In this document: positions 13,301 to 28,300 of the stretch, one piece after another
How the letters are laid out: every line of letters starts with the position of its first letter
Position numbering within the stretch: position 1 is the first letter of the stretch
From: Baylisascaris procyonis
Lineage: Eukaryota > Nematoda > Chromadorea > Rhabditida > Ascarididae
Direction: 5' to 3'
Assembly: GCA_037389465.1 (NCBI GenBank)
Contig: JAZARR010000078.1
Coordinates: 1,426,001-1,490,000 of the forward strand
Length of the DNA stretch: 64,000 bases
The notes under the pieces: generated by a model
Told to the model about the DNA's origin: nothing
What the model saw: the letters and a program-made list of their open reading frames with translations, nothing else
Database searches by the model: none
Program-made: the position numbers and the translations under genes

Positions 13301-16300
13301 CAAAGATCATCGAAACGCTCCCAAATTAGTAAAACACTTCACAACACTAACATAAAAGCTGCCATTGGAGAGTGGAATCTTCAACAATATAAAGCATCAT
13401 TTCAACGGACAGCAAAAACATGCCGATAAATTGGGCAGCAAATTTTGAAACGAGACGCTCAACACCAACCTCTGACAACTGCGAATTTTTGCGTCTCCGA
13501 AGTAGCCTTCTATGCAATTTTCACATTGAATTCCTTCTGTATTATGAAGGCATTTGATACAATCTCCCGTTACCGCATCGCAGCTGCCTTCCACTGACAA
13601 ATCGATGTTTCCATTACAATCGCACCTCTCACATGTACCACCCAGCTCGTTCGGATTGCCCCAGTGATTTATTGCACAAGAGGCACAACGCTCACCAGTG
13701 TAGCCTGCCCTGTAAATTAGGTGATCAATGAGAAAAGAAAACAATCGTCATTAAAATGCAAAACTATTACTTTAGACTTGTCGTGGAGCTTCCCCGCGGA
13801 ACTATAATGACTGCATGATGACGCCAACACCTAGCCTAGGTGCAAGAAAGGGAGAAGGAAGGTGGCATAAAAAGATGAGTTGCTGAAGTCTCCTGATCTA
13901 TAATATTGAAAAAAAATTCGAAGAAAGCAGCCAATTGAATCGAAAGAATCGCAAGCTTTAAAAAAAGAAGCAGATAAGCGCGAAGCCATTAAATAGACAG
14001 ACAATAATACCCAAAGCAGCACAGCTAGTGTTACCTTATACAATAGAAAAGCACATAAATGAAAACAAAGAAGGCATTATCATATACACTAGGCAGTAAA
14101 TGCATTACGACTTATTAAAGCAAATGCTCCCTTTTAGGGTTAAAGGTCAAATTTTCCTATGCTGCAAGCAGATTTAGAACTGCACAATTCTTACTTGCAG
14201 TTGCAAACGACATCAGGAGACTCAGAATCCGTATTCGGTCGCAAGTAGCAGGTGTCCGCGTGTTGGAATCCACTATCCAAACCGCCCGGACATGGGCATG
14301 GCTTGCAGGGCAAATTTATACCGAGACGTGGGTCGCCATAGTACCCATCCTAAAACGTAAAATCAATAATGGGCACTCAATTTCATTTTAAGCTCACGCA
14401 TTGAGATGCATAGAAAATAAGTAGGAATTATTAGCGCTCATGGGACATTTCAAAATTCAATATGTCGAATCAAATACATTAGCACAGGTATAATAAATGG
14501 CCAGAAACGCGAACAGTTATATCCCCTCAAAAGGGGTCTCAAAGCATATTTCATTACGTTCATTACATCTTCGAAAAATATTTTCCTCTTCCTTTTCTCT
14601 CCACAGCTATCACCTATGGACTGATGGACTCATTGCTAGATTTATATTTTAGGTAAAAGGGAGAATGGAACTACCAATTAATAACGGCTTGGTTATTTTT
14701 GCAAGCTGGAATTTGTACACATGAATTTTTGAAGAAAAAAATAGCAGCATATGAGAAATTGAAAACATAGAAAGAAAGCTAAAAACGCGTAGGAAAAAGT
14801 TCACCATAAAACAAACAAAAATCTAACCTTGCAACGATCACAATAATAGCCATCAGTGAGATCGCGACATTCAATACACGCACCCGTCTTTTGATCACAG
14901 ATCGACGCATGATCATTGCACTGACACACACCGCAGTCAGGGAATGACCAGAAGCCTGGTTGGCATTGATTGCATTGTCTATAAATTAGACTCTGCTTTT
15001 ACAAATTTTTATTTACCAACATCGACTAAAGAAAAATAAAATAGAATGTTCACTTTAGGGCGACCGGCATGAATTAATATATTCACACCGATTAAGAACA
15101 CTTCACAAAATTAGAACAAAACCCATAGAATCATATACTTTTCGCTATTCAGGGAAGAATTGGAGGGAAGGTACTTCACTGAAGGGGAGGGGGATATTTT
15201 CCCTCAAGAATTCACATAAGGTACAACAACGACATATAACCCCTCATTTATTGATAAGAAATCATTTTTGATCTCAGATGGAAATCAGTTTGTTGAGGAC
15301 AGAGGATACTAAGGGAAAAAATTTATTCTCCTCTATCAAAATGCTACAGCATGAGGCTTATTCAAAATTCTACGGCGATATTTTTTCCCTCCGAACTGAA
15401 ACAAACCTTTCATCACCCCCCCCCCCTCAAAACCCATTTCTCCACACCCGCATGCGCATCGCTACCTAGTTGCATAAGTTTCCAGGAGTGTTATCATTTG
15501 GGCCATAAAAAACACTGTCATTAGATAAGCGACCGTTGTCCACAACGATGTGAAAGAACGAGAAGAAAATTATTCAGCTTTTTCGAATGCATACTTAACA
15601 ATGAGTTTGAGAAGGCACACAAGAATGACTGCAAATAGCCTGGGAATGTCAATATATTTCAACGAAGGATATGCAAACAACCTTCCAGTGATGCCACGCT
15701 CGCGACATAGACACTGTCCACTTTGTTTGTCGCAGATATTACTTAGTGAGCCGACGCTATCGCATTCACAAGCCGTACAACCAGATGGTCCAAAACCGTA
15801 TGTGCCAACCGCACAGCGGTCACATCTGAAATTGTTTACGAGTATCTGTCATCTCTAATTGCATTAAAAGATTGCTAAAATATATATAGTTAACTTTATA
15901 GTTAAAACCAACTTCAACCTGGCTAAAATAGGTACATACGGCTATCTGGCACCATCATCCTTACGAGAAATTGACCATGAAAACTATCCTAATATTACCT
16001 TACGCCCTCCCGAGAGGTACTCTAACAAACTTAACAACTGTGGGCGGAATTTTCTGCCATCTACGGCTGCTACTGGATTCAACAGATCCTATTCATAGAA
16101 AACCACACAAAGAATCAACCAGCACGTTTACTAGATAAAACAAAAATGCACCATTGCAATACCACATCAAAACATCGAAAACAATCGACAGCAGTTTCGA
16201 AGCTTTCGTTTTACAAATAGCTTAGCCGGATACTGGGTAAAATGCATTCCGGCATGAATGTAACCTTCATTTGCAAGTAAACGGTAGATCGTGTTTTGTA

Positions 16301-19300
16301 AAACATGTTAGACTTTAATTTAAGCTGAGAACTGCAATAATAAGTAGACATTGTGCTCTCCTCCTTGAAAAAAAAAAACCTATAACAGTTTGCTTTTAAC
16401 TAAGATAAAACGGACATCATGGATTTTCTATTCACCTCTTCACTGAGATATTTATTATCGTTCAGCGTAAACGCTAAATACAACATATAAAATACTCTAT
16501 TTCCGAATTCCTTGGGGCCTAGTGAGGTTTTCGCATTACGGAACATCGCAGCGGTCAAAAAGCAAACCCATTATAGTGCTCAAAATATAATCCAGAGATA
16601 TCAGAAGCCAATAAGAAATGATAAGATAACCAATTACCTTCTGCCAACAACGTTGGGCTTGCAATCGCACTGCCCTCCCTTAGCAGCACAAATACCGGAG
16701 ACCGAACCTGTCGGGTCACAGTTACATTCAAGACTCTCGTTGAAGACAATTGCAGCCACTGGGCAAATATAACGCGAGCACACCTCCCAAAGGTCGGTCA
16801 TCGGCGTCAGTGACAAAGCTTGGTTTCGACACTGATAGCGGTCGAACTCCAACCTTAACTGACACTGTCACTGCGATGTAACATTGAGGTGGTCAAATCG
16901 CACCTTTTAACATGTAAATGATAGCTAATAGTTTTCTCTACATTTCGACATATGTATCTGGTTTAGATTTGTGAAATTCCGCTACCTGAAAGTTGTTTTT
17001 GGTGACTATGAATGACTCTTCAAATAATAAAATGGGGAAAGGAGGGCAAGTAAACAGGATATTAGGCTACAGAATACAGGTCTAACACGTTTCATCCATA
17101 CCTGGTGAAATTATAAGGCAAAGAACCATGCAACTGATTTAAAGAAGTCCTCACAGATACTCAGCAACCCAGAAAGTCAAGGGTTGTGGCAAACTTTGCT
17201 GCATACGTATAACACTACGTCTACATACTTTCAAACTTTTTATCCCAATTTGTAAGCTTGTAATGCAAGCGTCGAGTTCTATAGGTCGAAGCAGGAAAAT
17301 GTGTGACTGTTTTATTTAGTGTTCCACATTTCAATACGCCGATCGAAATACGTTTGACGCGTTAAACCATGAAGACTACCTGATCGGCCAGTTATTGTGT
17401 GTTCTTCTTCAACAATTCTAAGACAATGCGCAATACTTTGCAAAACTCAGATCTAAGAGTAGCAGAGAACGGAAACGGAAAAGAACCGAAGCGGGAATAT
17501 CAAACATGAGATAATGGCAACGCAAGAAAACAAACGGGAAAAATATATCAAAGGGTAAGTGTTTATAACAGGAAGAAGAATATTTTGTCCCAAATCTCGT
17601 CAAGATAGTACAAGGATCTAACTTTTCGAGTACATAAGAATGAGCCGTTTTGGCAATAAAGCGATGAACGGAAAGAGAATTTGTTGACGATTAAAGAGGA
17701 ATGGAAATCATAATGCGGATAGCTTCACTAGCAATGATAGCAGCGAGAGATCCACCATGATACTGAGTAACTTTTACTAAAATACATAATGAACAATGTG
17801 ATGAGATGCCCTTGCCTTGATCAACCAAGTTTGAAGGCGACGAGCCACAGCTCATGGTCATCAGTGTGGACTCGTCTCACATATAATCATTAAGAAAGAA
17901 TGGACGCTAATAAGGCAATGTTCAAAAAAATGTTCCAACATACCTATGTTGCTCAGCAAGTGGTGAGCCTTTGAAAATGGGCAAAACGTCGGTGGGCGGA
18001 GCGAGAACAATTGAGTCGATCAGGATTGATGCAGATCGATCCTGAACGCCCGTTCGCTTCTCACCCATTTGAAGGCGAATTTCATAGGGAACATGTGCCT
18101 CTAAGCAAACATCCGGTCTGACCTGAAAAAAAAAAAAAACAACTCAGTAACACCGCACTGTTGCAATCACGAACGAATGACTGTGCCGACAAAATCTCTG
18201 AAAATAAATTCATGGCCCCATACAAATGCATTAAAGGTGAGATTATTTGTATCACTCTACTAAAACATTCGCGGTGATTGAATTCGTTAACAAAAATAAC
18301 GAATGAATAATCACAAAATTGATATTATACAAATGTTGTTATCACGGAAGATTTGGAAAGACACAGTTTACAGGTGTATGAGCATAAAAACGACCCAGCA
18401 ACAAACACGACTAAGTGGATTAAGAATGTAAATATAAAAAACTGAACAAATGATACACAAAATACGAATATATAGTTTAGATAAACTCTATCGATGAGTC
18501 TTGCATGTGAACGCGAACCACTTAAAGCTGATTTCAACTAACCTCAACATAGCGTCCTCCTGGATGCAGTCGAACGATAAGGAAATCATCAGAAGGAAGA
18601 GCGTTACTGCAAACTCCATCGGGTGATGGATCACTGGGACGTACTATTGTCAATTGAACGTTTTCCCATCCTAATGGATCCTGCAAAGATCACATTCAGT
18701 AAGGCATATGCAAATGGGCATATATTTCGTACGACACATTATTTAACCAGAGTTGCAATGAGAGTCGAATGCCTATCCATGTTTATCATTTCATCGGTTT
18801 TCATGGGAGTTCCATTTCCACCCTAGACTTCATCATAGATCGTGAAACATAACGCAAGAATATGCACAAATTTCTGAGATAGGGAAGGATGGGAAATGGA
18901 AAGATCCTTCTTTTAACGACATAGTAACTATCTAAATTGTATCGGTAAGAAATAACCACACTGATACAAGTTTCGTCGTTATGCTAGTTGTAGAACTTCA
19001 ATCAAAAATATTACCCACAGCGTAAGGGAACGACATACAGAAGGAAATTATCTGAAGGAATGAAATAACAGTTATCTACTTTAAACTTAAAGAATATAAA
19101 GGAGTTCAAAGAGGATTTATATAAAGTGCTCACGTGGGGCGCTTCGTATCTAATTATGATGTTGTATTGCATGCTCTGTGCCAGATTGTCCACTCTGAAC
19201 GTGATCGATGTGCGTTCGTTAGCGCGTACAAAACCTTCGCCAGTCCATGTACGATCACGGACATTTAACGGGTATTCCCTTGATTGCACTTCACCCTGTA

Positions 19301-22300
19301 ACTCTTATCCTTAGTGGGCGATCAAACAGACCAAAATGAATCTTAAATGTGGAAAATGGTTTGAAAATAAGACGTATGAGTAAACGTAAGCCCTTCTAGC
19401 GTGTCAGGACGCAAAGATAATAGAGGCGGTTTCGGAAAAAATAATAAAAACAAAGGTTTCCAAGAGAGTGGATATCTTCTCAAAAGGCAACAAGGAACGA
19501 AAAATTGCGCTGCGATATTTGCAGTTTTGTTGAAGTTCCGAAGGAATGAGGAAGCAAAACAAAGAAGGAAACAGATGTGGAGACATATTGGAGGATAAAT
19601 AAAAAATCCTCTCTCGTACCATTCACCTCTGCCAAAATGTTCGAGGTGCAAATACGGCCATATGTCAAAAATGTGTGACGTTTATCAACAAATAAACTTA
19701 GTGAGTGATACATTAGTGATGTTGGCTTGTTCGGCCTCATAAGTGTAGTGGTCAATATTGGCACAATAGTATGAGCTATCAGCCGTATCGCAACGTCGAC
19801 CACTGAAGTGTGCACGACACTTGCACTGCCCCGTGATCACATCACAGTGATTGTCAACGGCACCACCGATGTCACAATCGCAAGCACGACATCCATCTGG
19901 CTCTTCACTTAATCCATAATGCTCCGGCTGGAATTCATAGAGGTCCGCTTTGCAATGTATAGGCAGTATTACCAATGCACACGGGAAAATACGATTAAAA
20001 TTAAATGATAAAGAAACTTAAAGCATACCTGCTTATGCAGAAATTCAAACAGGATGCACCATTTCTCTAAAACTTCTCTACAACATCTCACCCCCCCTCC
20101 CCGCGGCCCCAAAATACTCTGCCTGCTTGAAGACAGTGATTGGAAGTTGAACTAGAGAAAGGATTTGAAATTTGAATTCCACCACCTGAGCCATCCACGC
20201 TTTGCTTATCACATCGTTCTCCTTGATGAAAATATCGATACATTTTGGCAAATGTCGCAAAAGCTAACGAAGGGGGAAAGAAAGATTGGTCAGAGACCAG
20301 TCAGTAGAAAACAGAGCGCGTGTGTTCAGCAGATGCATCATAGAAGACGGTAGCGCTAAGTGGAGAAGCTATCGAAGAGATTGGAAGTTATTTTTATCTC
20401 AGAGAAGAAGTCAGCATGTGCAATGATCTTGCGGGAAAAATTTGAAGGGAATAAACAGCACGCTGTTTAAGATCCGACGGGGGAAATAACTGCTACAGAA
20501 AACTCTCAGAGTGGAAAAATGCAACAATCTTTCCTGCAACATTCTACGGAAGCGAGATCTGATTTCTATCAGTGGCAGCAAAAAGTAGGCCCACACTGAC
20601 AGTTACAACAAAAAAGTTGATGATTGGCATCTCGGTAAGATCAAGTTCACTGCCTCAAGAGACCTCATCCTAAAATTCTGGGAAATTTTTAACGTTTTGG
20701 TCTTGCTAGGGCTATTTTGCAGGGTGAACGGCGCAAACAATCAGCGCAATAAGCTGTTCAACCGAATAGCTGCTCAACCGAGGATGCTCGTTCGGTAGCA
20801 CCATAGAGTGCGAAACTAGAAAAGTTGTGCCTTCCCGACAAGTGTATGAGTGATAGTGAATGGGGATATGACAATATCAGGAACATAACTCAGACGCTGG
20901 ATGGACGGACATCTTAAGCCGAGAGGAGCAGTGCCACTTCCTCTAAGAAGATAGAATCCGTTGTTCCTTTCTGTTATCTCAACAATTTACTTATCCCAGT
21001 CGTTCCCCTATAACCCACAGCAGTAAGCGAATAGGAGGCTGCTCAACCTTCAAATGAATAAGGCAAAGTGGCAAATGAGCGTACACAACAGTTAAATTTC
21101 TCATAATAACAGTGAGATGAACAAAAAATACAAACGGAAGATACCACAAAAAATGGTCCTCAACGGAGTAATGCAGTAAGACATACCAAACATCTGTCAC
21201 AGTTTTCACCGGTGACCAATCGCTTGCATAAGCATTCGCCGGTGCGTTTATTACATCCTTCATTGTTGAAAGTGCCCAGTAGATGGCATGTACAAGCACG
21301 ACAGCCGTTTGGATCTTCTGCACTCAATGACCAGAAGCCATTCTTACAGTGATCACATCTGCATATTAAAACGATTATCATCACAATTATAGTGATTAAA
21401 ACGATTTATTACTCATTCTTTCTCTGAAGGTTTCCTTCTAACCATCCGAAATAAGATGAAATCACCTTCAATGAGAGAATCATCAATGAAGCTATGCTAA
21501 GGTAATGGAAGCCCCTCTAAAAAGTTCACATTCCTGCAAGAATATTCGTACTTTGAACGGAATCAAAAATAACCTTAAAGAGCTAGTTTTCAAACGTCAA
21601 ATGAGTAATGTTCATGTATCACAAATATCGTTCAAAATCTATCACCTAATTGATGCAATTTGCGAAAATAACATCAATGTAGCAAGTACGCGCTCAGTGC
21701 AATTTTCGACTGTTCACATATGCGGCGATGCGGTTTCATCAAGAAACAATCATTTCCCGATATTTGTTCATTCACGAATAAATGAATCGGCACGAAGATG
21801 CAACCTTTTAAAACATGCCGACGCAAAAAAAGAACACTAACCGCGGTCCGTCAACATTACTCTTGCAATAGCATTTGCCTGCAACAAGCCCTCTTTCTGG
21901 ATCTTCTTCACCTTCGCAAATCCCTTCATTAAGTGAGCCCGCCTAAAATAGATTCACTTTGATGGGCAAAAAGCTGTGACGACAGTATAAGCAGATTAGA
22001 TACGCAGATAACATATTCTTAGGGATCGTCAAAGAAACCATGAGTGGAAGAGGTTAGGGAGGGAGAAGGAGGCACGCAGGTAAGAGGACAGAAAAGACGA
22101 AAGCTTGGTTGGGCCGAAGGAAGCTCGAAGTCGTAAATGGAAACCAACTTTCTCTTATCCCAATTTCTCTAACAAGGATCAAGAACTCCGTTTATATAGT
22201 TAACACACTCTTCTTGCATAAACGAGTACCCTTATAACTTGAGGATTGTTAACCCATAAGCAGCACCTACTTCGATCAATAGCAGTAGGCGAAAAAATCT

Positions 22301-25300
22301 GCCTGAAAACAAAGCAATTTCGATATATTCAGCAATGTGAAGTGTTTATAAGAGGTGAGTGATAATGATAAAAGCCATTAATAACAAGCCTTATCACATT
22401 CGCAAGGTAGGCACACATATGGATCGGTGATTGGTCGTTGTGGATTGCGATAGTAGAACGGCTTACACTGTTCACAGTTCTTGCCTTGTGTATTGTGCAT
22501 GCATTCATCGCAAACACCACCCGACACGAAACCTATTCAGTGAACATTATAAAAACATTTTATCCACATCAATAAAGTAAGATAAGTCTATTCTACAAGA
22601 GAGATAGAAATTAAGAAAAGAAATATTTTTACTTTCCGTTTTTGGAATGTAGGAAAATTAAAAATAAATAAATACCTCGATCCCTTACAGAGTATCTCAG
22701 CTTAAACTATAACAACGTCATATATTACTTAAACCATTACATCAGCACTCGAAGTTAAAAAGGTGATTAAGAAATGAAAGTGAATAGATGTTTATTACTA
22801 ACCAGATGCCTGATAAACTGCACGATCGAAATGACATCTAGCCGCATGGCCATTGCAATTACACCGTTTGCACTCATTTGAATCATCACCAATCGCCGGT
22901 CGCCAAGGCAAATCGTTAAAGAAGTCCATACATTGTTCACAGTTGAGACCTTTTGTGTTATGGGTACATTCACAGCGACCATGCACCTTAAATAGTTGTT
23001 CGCGAATGTAGCTGATTGGCTGTAAGATGTGAATGCAACAAGAACAAAAGACGAGAAACGCACCACGGAGAATAGCGCCAAATGTGCTTTTCACAATTTT
23101 ACCTAGATAAAGAGATCAGAGTGACTCACGCTTGTAAAAAAAAAAAGATGCAAGCGCTGATTAAGTTACGCTTAATTAGGCAATGAATTCTTTTTCCATT
23201 TGGCTAGATGCATGAGTTTAGGCACAGATGAAATTCACAACAATGTTGTTAATAAATTCCCAGAAAGTTTGAGCAACCAGATCAGTCGATTTCAATAATG
23301 AGGAAAACATCAGATCTGAATTATTTAATTCAAAGAAAAAAAAACGAGCAAGAGACGTTGCAAAACGTTTCATTCAAAAATATTCCGTCACAAATTCGAT
23401 GAATCATCTGAATGATATTGGACCAAAATTTGTTTAGCTTGCAACATAATCACACACAATTCGACGAATCGAATCCGCTTAACACACGACCATTGATCAA
23501 AAATGCACTATGACGACATAGTTTCGGCGTTGCAATAAATTGGAACAGACACGTAAAATAGACAGCTGAGAGGACAGCTATACGCGTCCGGATCGTGCAT
23601 ACTTAAGTCGTACTACTATAGATGATCAAGAGCTACGAGAAGAAAAAACTATAAAAATCAAATGCAAAAACTTTTTTTTGCATTCGAGTAGGCATAAAAG
23701 TATAAAATATTAATTTCATTTCAAACTTTAATATTGTTGCAGTAATCTATAGATTTTAGTTCCACTCTTATGAAAGAAAATTGTAAACTGAACTTCGTTC
23801 GTCTCTCCCCCCCCCCCCCAAAAAAAAAAAGAAATGAGAAAAAAGGTTGCTCGCCGATGAATCTATTTGCATAATTTCCAGCAAAGCATGAAAAAGTATG
23901 CGCAAAAATGAAAATGTGCTCACCATATCCGGACGATCAGGTACAACTGCAACACCAGCACTATTTTCGATTGGAATACAACGTTGTGCATGACCATAAC
24001 ACGAGCATGATCCTCGAACAACCAACTCATATACGGCATAATAGTATTTCTCATCAATTTCTGGCCTAAAATAATGACACAAAATAGTGATTTGCTATCA
24101 ACGAATATAAAATAAACCAATTTCAGGTCTTTTAAATGACGCAACCGGAAAATCTGCTTCCAAATATTGATAAATAAAATTTGTGATGATGACAAAAAGC
24201 AGTGATTGCAATTAGCAACGAACATCGGATTTTGAAATAAGCTTGAAAAATGCGAAATTATTTCGCAGGGAAAGCCGTAGTTTTGAATGCTCATCCCAAT
24301 TTCAACCTCTCCTCCTCCTACCTCCACCTCGCAATTTATGGCATAAATGGCTACAATTTTCGTTATCATTAGAAATTTACAGTGACCATGTAAATATTTC
24401 AGAGGGTATCCAGAGCTAATTAAATGCTGTAATACCACCTGTAGTCGAGAAGATCGTCACCAAGAGTGTGCAACTTTGTGAAGTTTATTCGCAGGTTTGT
24501 CACTTTCAATAAGTTTGCAATCTCGTCCGAGTATGGATTCTCCGTTCGGATATGTGGTGATATAACCTTATAGACGAGCTGCAAAATTAATTAGTGGATA
24601 ATTAAGCGATTCCAAAAAATATACTGAAGATTACCGTTAGCACAGCTAAGTTCAACAGGTAAAATTAAGAAGGTAAGAGGGTAGCAGATGCTATGAAATA
24701 TGGCAGAATGGGAAATCCGAACCTTCAAGAGAGGCAGGACATTTAAACCAAACAAAGAATCATGATTCCACCTATGCAGTACTCTAGCAATATACCATCG
24801 CCTTAGCGATAGATGTGCGGCGCCTTAATTGCACGGTGATAGGACTTCAGTCTTAGAGCGCAGTAGATGTGCAATTGCATAACAAGAGTAGAATGCAAAA
24901 TAAACTTCAACATGAAATAATTAAATGAAGGAAATTTAATGCAAAATGAGACATCTAATTCACCTCGCCCCCCGTAGACGGTGCAACATCGCTGTACTTG
25001 CGAGTGCAGATTACATCCGAATGCTTCTTTGGCGGTCCTTCAGGAATGTTCGGGAACGTGCTTGCACAGTCGTATGCAAAGTAACGATATGGTGACCTGC
25101 AACAAGACTCTTTTTTAAGAAAGACTAACTGATGGCTTCAGCTATGCATCAGGGTTCTAACGGAGGATGTTTTTCAAAAAGCGAGACCGCAAGAAACCGG
25201 AAATGCTGGAATCGAGCTCGAAACAAGCTAGGATCGATTCACTTTTAATTATATTTAATGTCAGTCTTACTTCCTCTCTTTAGCTCAGATTCTACTACAT

Positions 25301-28300
25301 CATTGACTGACAAGCAAACAGCTTACTATGAAGAGCAAAAGCTCGTGAGCGCTTTCTTTGATATCGATTTAACTGCTAGAAGGAAACGATTTTCTCAAAG
25401 AAAAAACCTGTTTTTCAAACAAACCGCAGAAATTTTCCATTGCTTGTCTTACCTTCTTTCTTCTTCTCTAGACATAAACACTACTCGGTCTTTCCTATCT
25501 ACATTTCCTGTCAAAGCAGCGTGTAATTTGACGGTATAGAATACAGTGTCCAAAAGTATCTGTTCATACTCATGAACTTCTCACACTGCTCTCTCTATCC
25601 TTTCGCGCACGTCAAAGAACAAAGACAGCAACTCCAAGGCATTCCCAGCTCAAAGCATAAGGTACGCATCACAAGTATATGACCAAAGTTGGAAGAAAAA
25701 GCGAGAAACGTTGAGTACATTGTGTGCAAAAATCCGAGAGGAAGACACATGTAAATTACATCTAAGCACATACTATAATAAACTACAAATAAATAAACAT
25801 CAGTTGGAAAGTTAAAAATGACGACAATAACGTTAAGATGATTAAATAAAGAAAGTTATAAGAATGCAATGAACTAGTATGAAAGAATTTTCAAAGTTGG
25901 AAGATGAAGAAAGAGATGAATTATTGATCATAGAGGAGGAATGCGGATTATGTGGACGTAATAAGATTGACTTGAAGACATTCAAAGCGATCACGTATCG
26001 GTTGTTATCCGTCAACGTGAACACTTTAGTTTTGCGCTGGCCATCGCCACAAAGAGGTTGGGTAGAGGTTATATGAGAAGATTTTTTAGAAAAGCGAAAC
26101 AAGAAAAGAAAGGAAACGAAGAGGAAGATGAGAGGGTTGAGAAAAACGATGTATCTAGTAGAAGGTGAAAACGAAATTAGGTTTTTAAATTGAGATAAGT
26201 ATTAAACAAAAATATAGTAACACAACTACAATACAAATAGAATGTAAAAAGGCTGAATGCAAAATTAGCTTAAAATAAACTCAGGAATAAAATAAAATAA
26301 GTAGATGAGGTGACAGCTTCAAGATGAAAGTGAGGATAAGTGTCAAGATAATTAATGGTGATGAGGGAGGTTGATATTGACCTTGATATAGATCCCGTGT
26401 GGCTCCGATGTAATGGGTGATCGATAAAGCCATAACCTACATGCCAACAAAGTGTATTGTACGAACGAAATATAAAAGTTCACGTCATATATAGATGATA
26501 GGGAGCACATTCTCATATAGCAGCGCGTTGAATTGCTTATGTCTTTTGAGTTTGCAGAGCAGATATTTGATATCTTGGGCAATAGATGACATAGTGAATT
26601 TACCTAGTGTGTTTTCTTTCGGCATCGCCACATAACCGCCTCATATATGAGGCAGCTAGTTGACAGGTAACTTCGCCTTCTTTCCCGTATAATACAATAG
26701 CTTAAGTTTTTATGCTCACTAAGACTCGTATATGACGCCTTTTCCAGCCAAAGCAGAATGCACATTCCAACAAGCTCTATTTGCCTTTCAATAAATCACA
26801 CCATTAAAACTTAACAGTTTTCAATTTTAGAACACAAAGCGCTCATTTATGAAACGAGGATTCATAAAGAGTGAGCATTGTTCGAGTTTTTTTCTATCTG
26901 ATGTTCGAACGAAACTGTGCGAGACGAAGCTATCAACATAAAAGATAAAAAAGACAAAGGAACTCTACCAACTTTCACAGCTGTTTGTTACACAACCGTC
27001 TTCATTGTTCCGGGTTTCGGCTTGAAAATTCAGAAATCGGAACCCCGGAAAAAAACTATCCCTTTATAATCTTTCGAATTAAACAGGTGAAAAAGGGAAA
27101 GTTTTGAATGAATATTGCTAGTTTTAGAGAAGGAAAAAGTTTCCAGCAGCCAATTGGTATTCACTCATCTCTAATGGACCTATAATTTTCAGAAAGCTCA
27201 CAATCAACTGTGGAAGTCGGCATCATGAAAGCGAATGCTACCTCATACTAGTACATCATCCTCTTATAGAGAAAAACCTTAAAGCTATCGAAACATTTGA
27301 AATTGGGTATCCTATTCTAATACCGAAAATGCAACTTTAAGCATGAATATTTCAATGTTAGAAAATCTAGCATCTTGTCCCATTCCACTGACCTTTCATA
27401 AACACAGATCTTGGGTCATTCGAAAGAGTTGATGCTTACGGCTTTCATGCTTTTCAAGTACTTCCGTCGTGACTACGCACTCCCAAACGAACTGCTCAAG
27501 TGATGCTCTCTAATATTCAATACTTAAACCTTTGGGCAATGACAAAACCTAGACATACACTTCCACAGCTATTTATGCCACACAATTTTTCAACGTAAGC
27601 CAATCTGTAACATCCAACGAGTCAAGTTTCATCCACCGATTGATGGCCAAAATTTCGCGGTTATCCATATCATACAGTTGACGATCAGAAAAAAAAAAAC
27701 AAAACAACGACAACAATTGGTCAAACCGGTGGTTTGGATAGTCGAATTATACAAAATATTCATACTCACCATGTTTTGCCGAAATCGGCCGACCTCTCAA
27801 TAATCATTGCTGCAGGACGAAATGATTTAAATGTCATTATGAGATGAGTGAAGTGAAACTCGGCTTCTAGGTCGAGTCGAATGGAGACATTCTGAACGCC
27901 GTTCTCTGACTGCCACCAGTTCCTATTGCGATCCTCGTACGACTCAGAGACCACATTTTCGATCCTGATATTGGGCGCATTACTAATATCTCTACTCACA
28001 TACAGCAACGGTTGGTTAGTGGCATTGCAGCGAAAGGATGACATCATTTCTGGGAAGTTTTCCGTCCGAACTTTTTTTCCGGAGGGAGGGGATCTCTCAG
28101 CGGATTTCTCTAGATCAAAGAATGAGTGAAAATATTTTGAGTTATTACTATTTTCGTATGCTATCCAGCTATTAAACAGTAAGAAAGGACTAAGTTTGCA
28201 TTGTAACTATTCACATATGACATCTCAGATTAAAAACTTATCTTATAGCAGCCCCTCACTTGACATGAAAAGGTTGACCTCTAATAAATCAAGATAGAAG

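Larger units (their letters stand above)
19787..24020 (-). other. lam-1: laminin beta N-terminal LE repeat block (domain V)
   Basis: Exons 6-11 encode residues of about 279-535, a rod of EGF-like LE repeats. Repeat starts are visible as [52 protein letters not shown] and [16 protein letters not shown], with the usual CxxC...G..C pattern. The junction between exons 8 and 9 falls inside one repeat and uses an apparent GC donor. Confidence 0.93.

Noticed and set aside
21505..21840. 111-codon plus-strand frame filling a laminin intron
   Set aside because: No homology recognised and no composition bias; likely chance.
23920..24438. 172-codon minus-strand frame overlapping laminin exon 6
   Set aside because: Out of frame with the laminin exon; the real coding frame there reads the first LE repeat.
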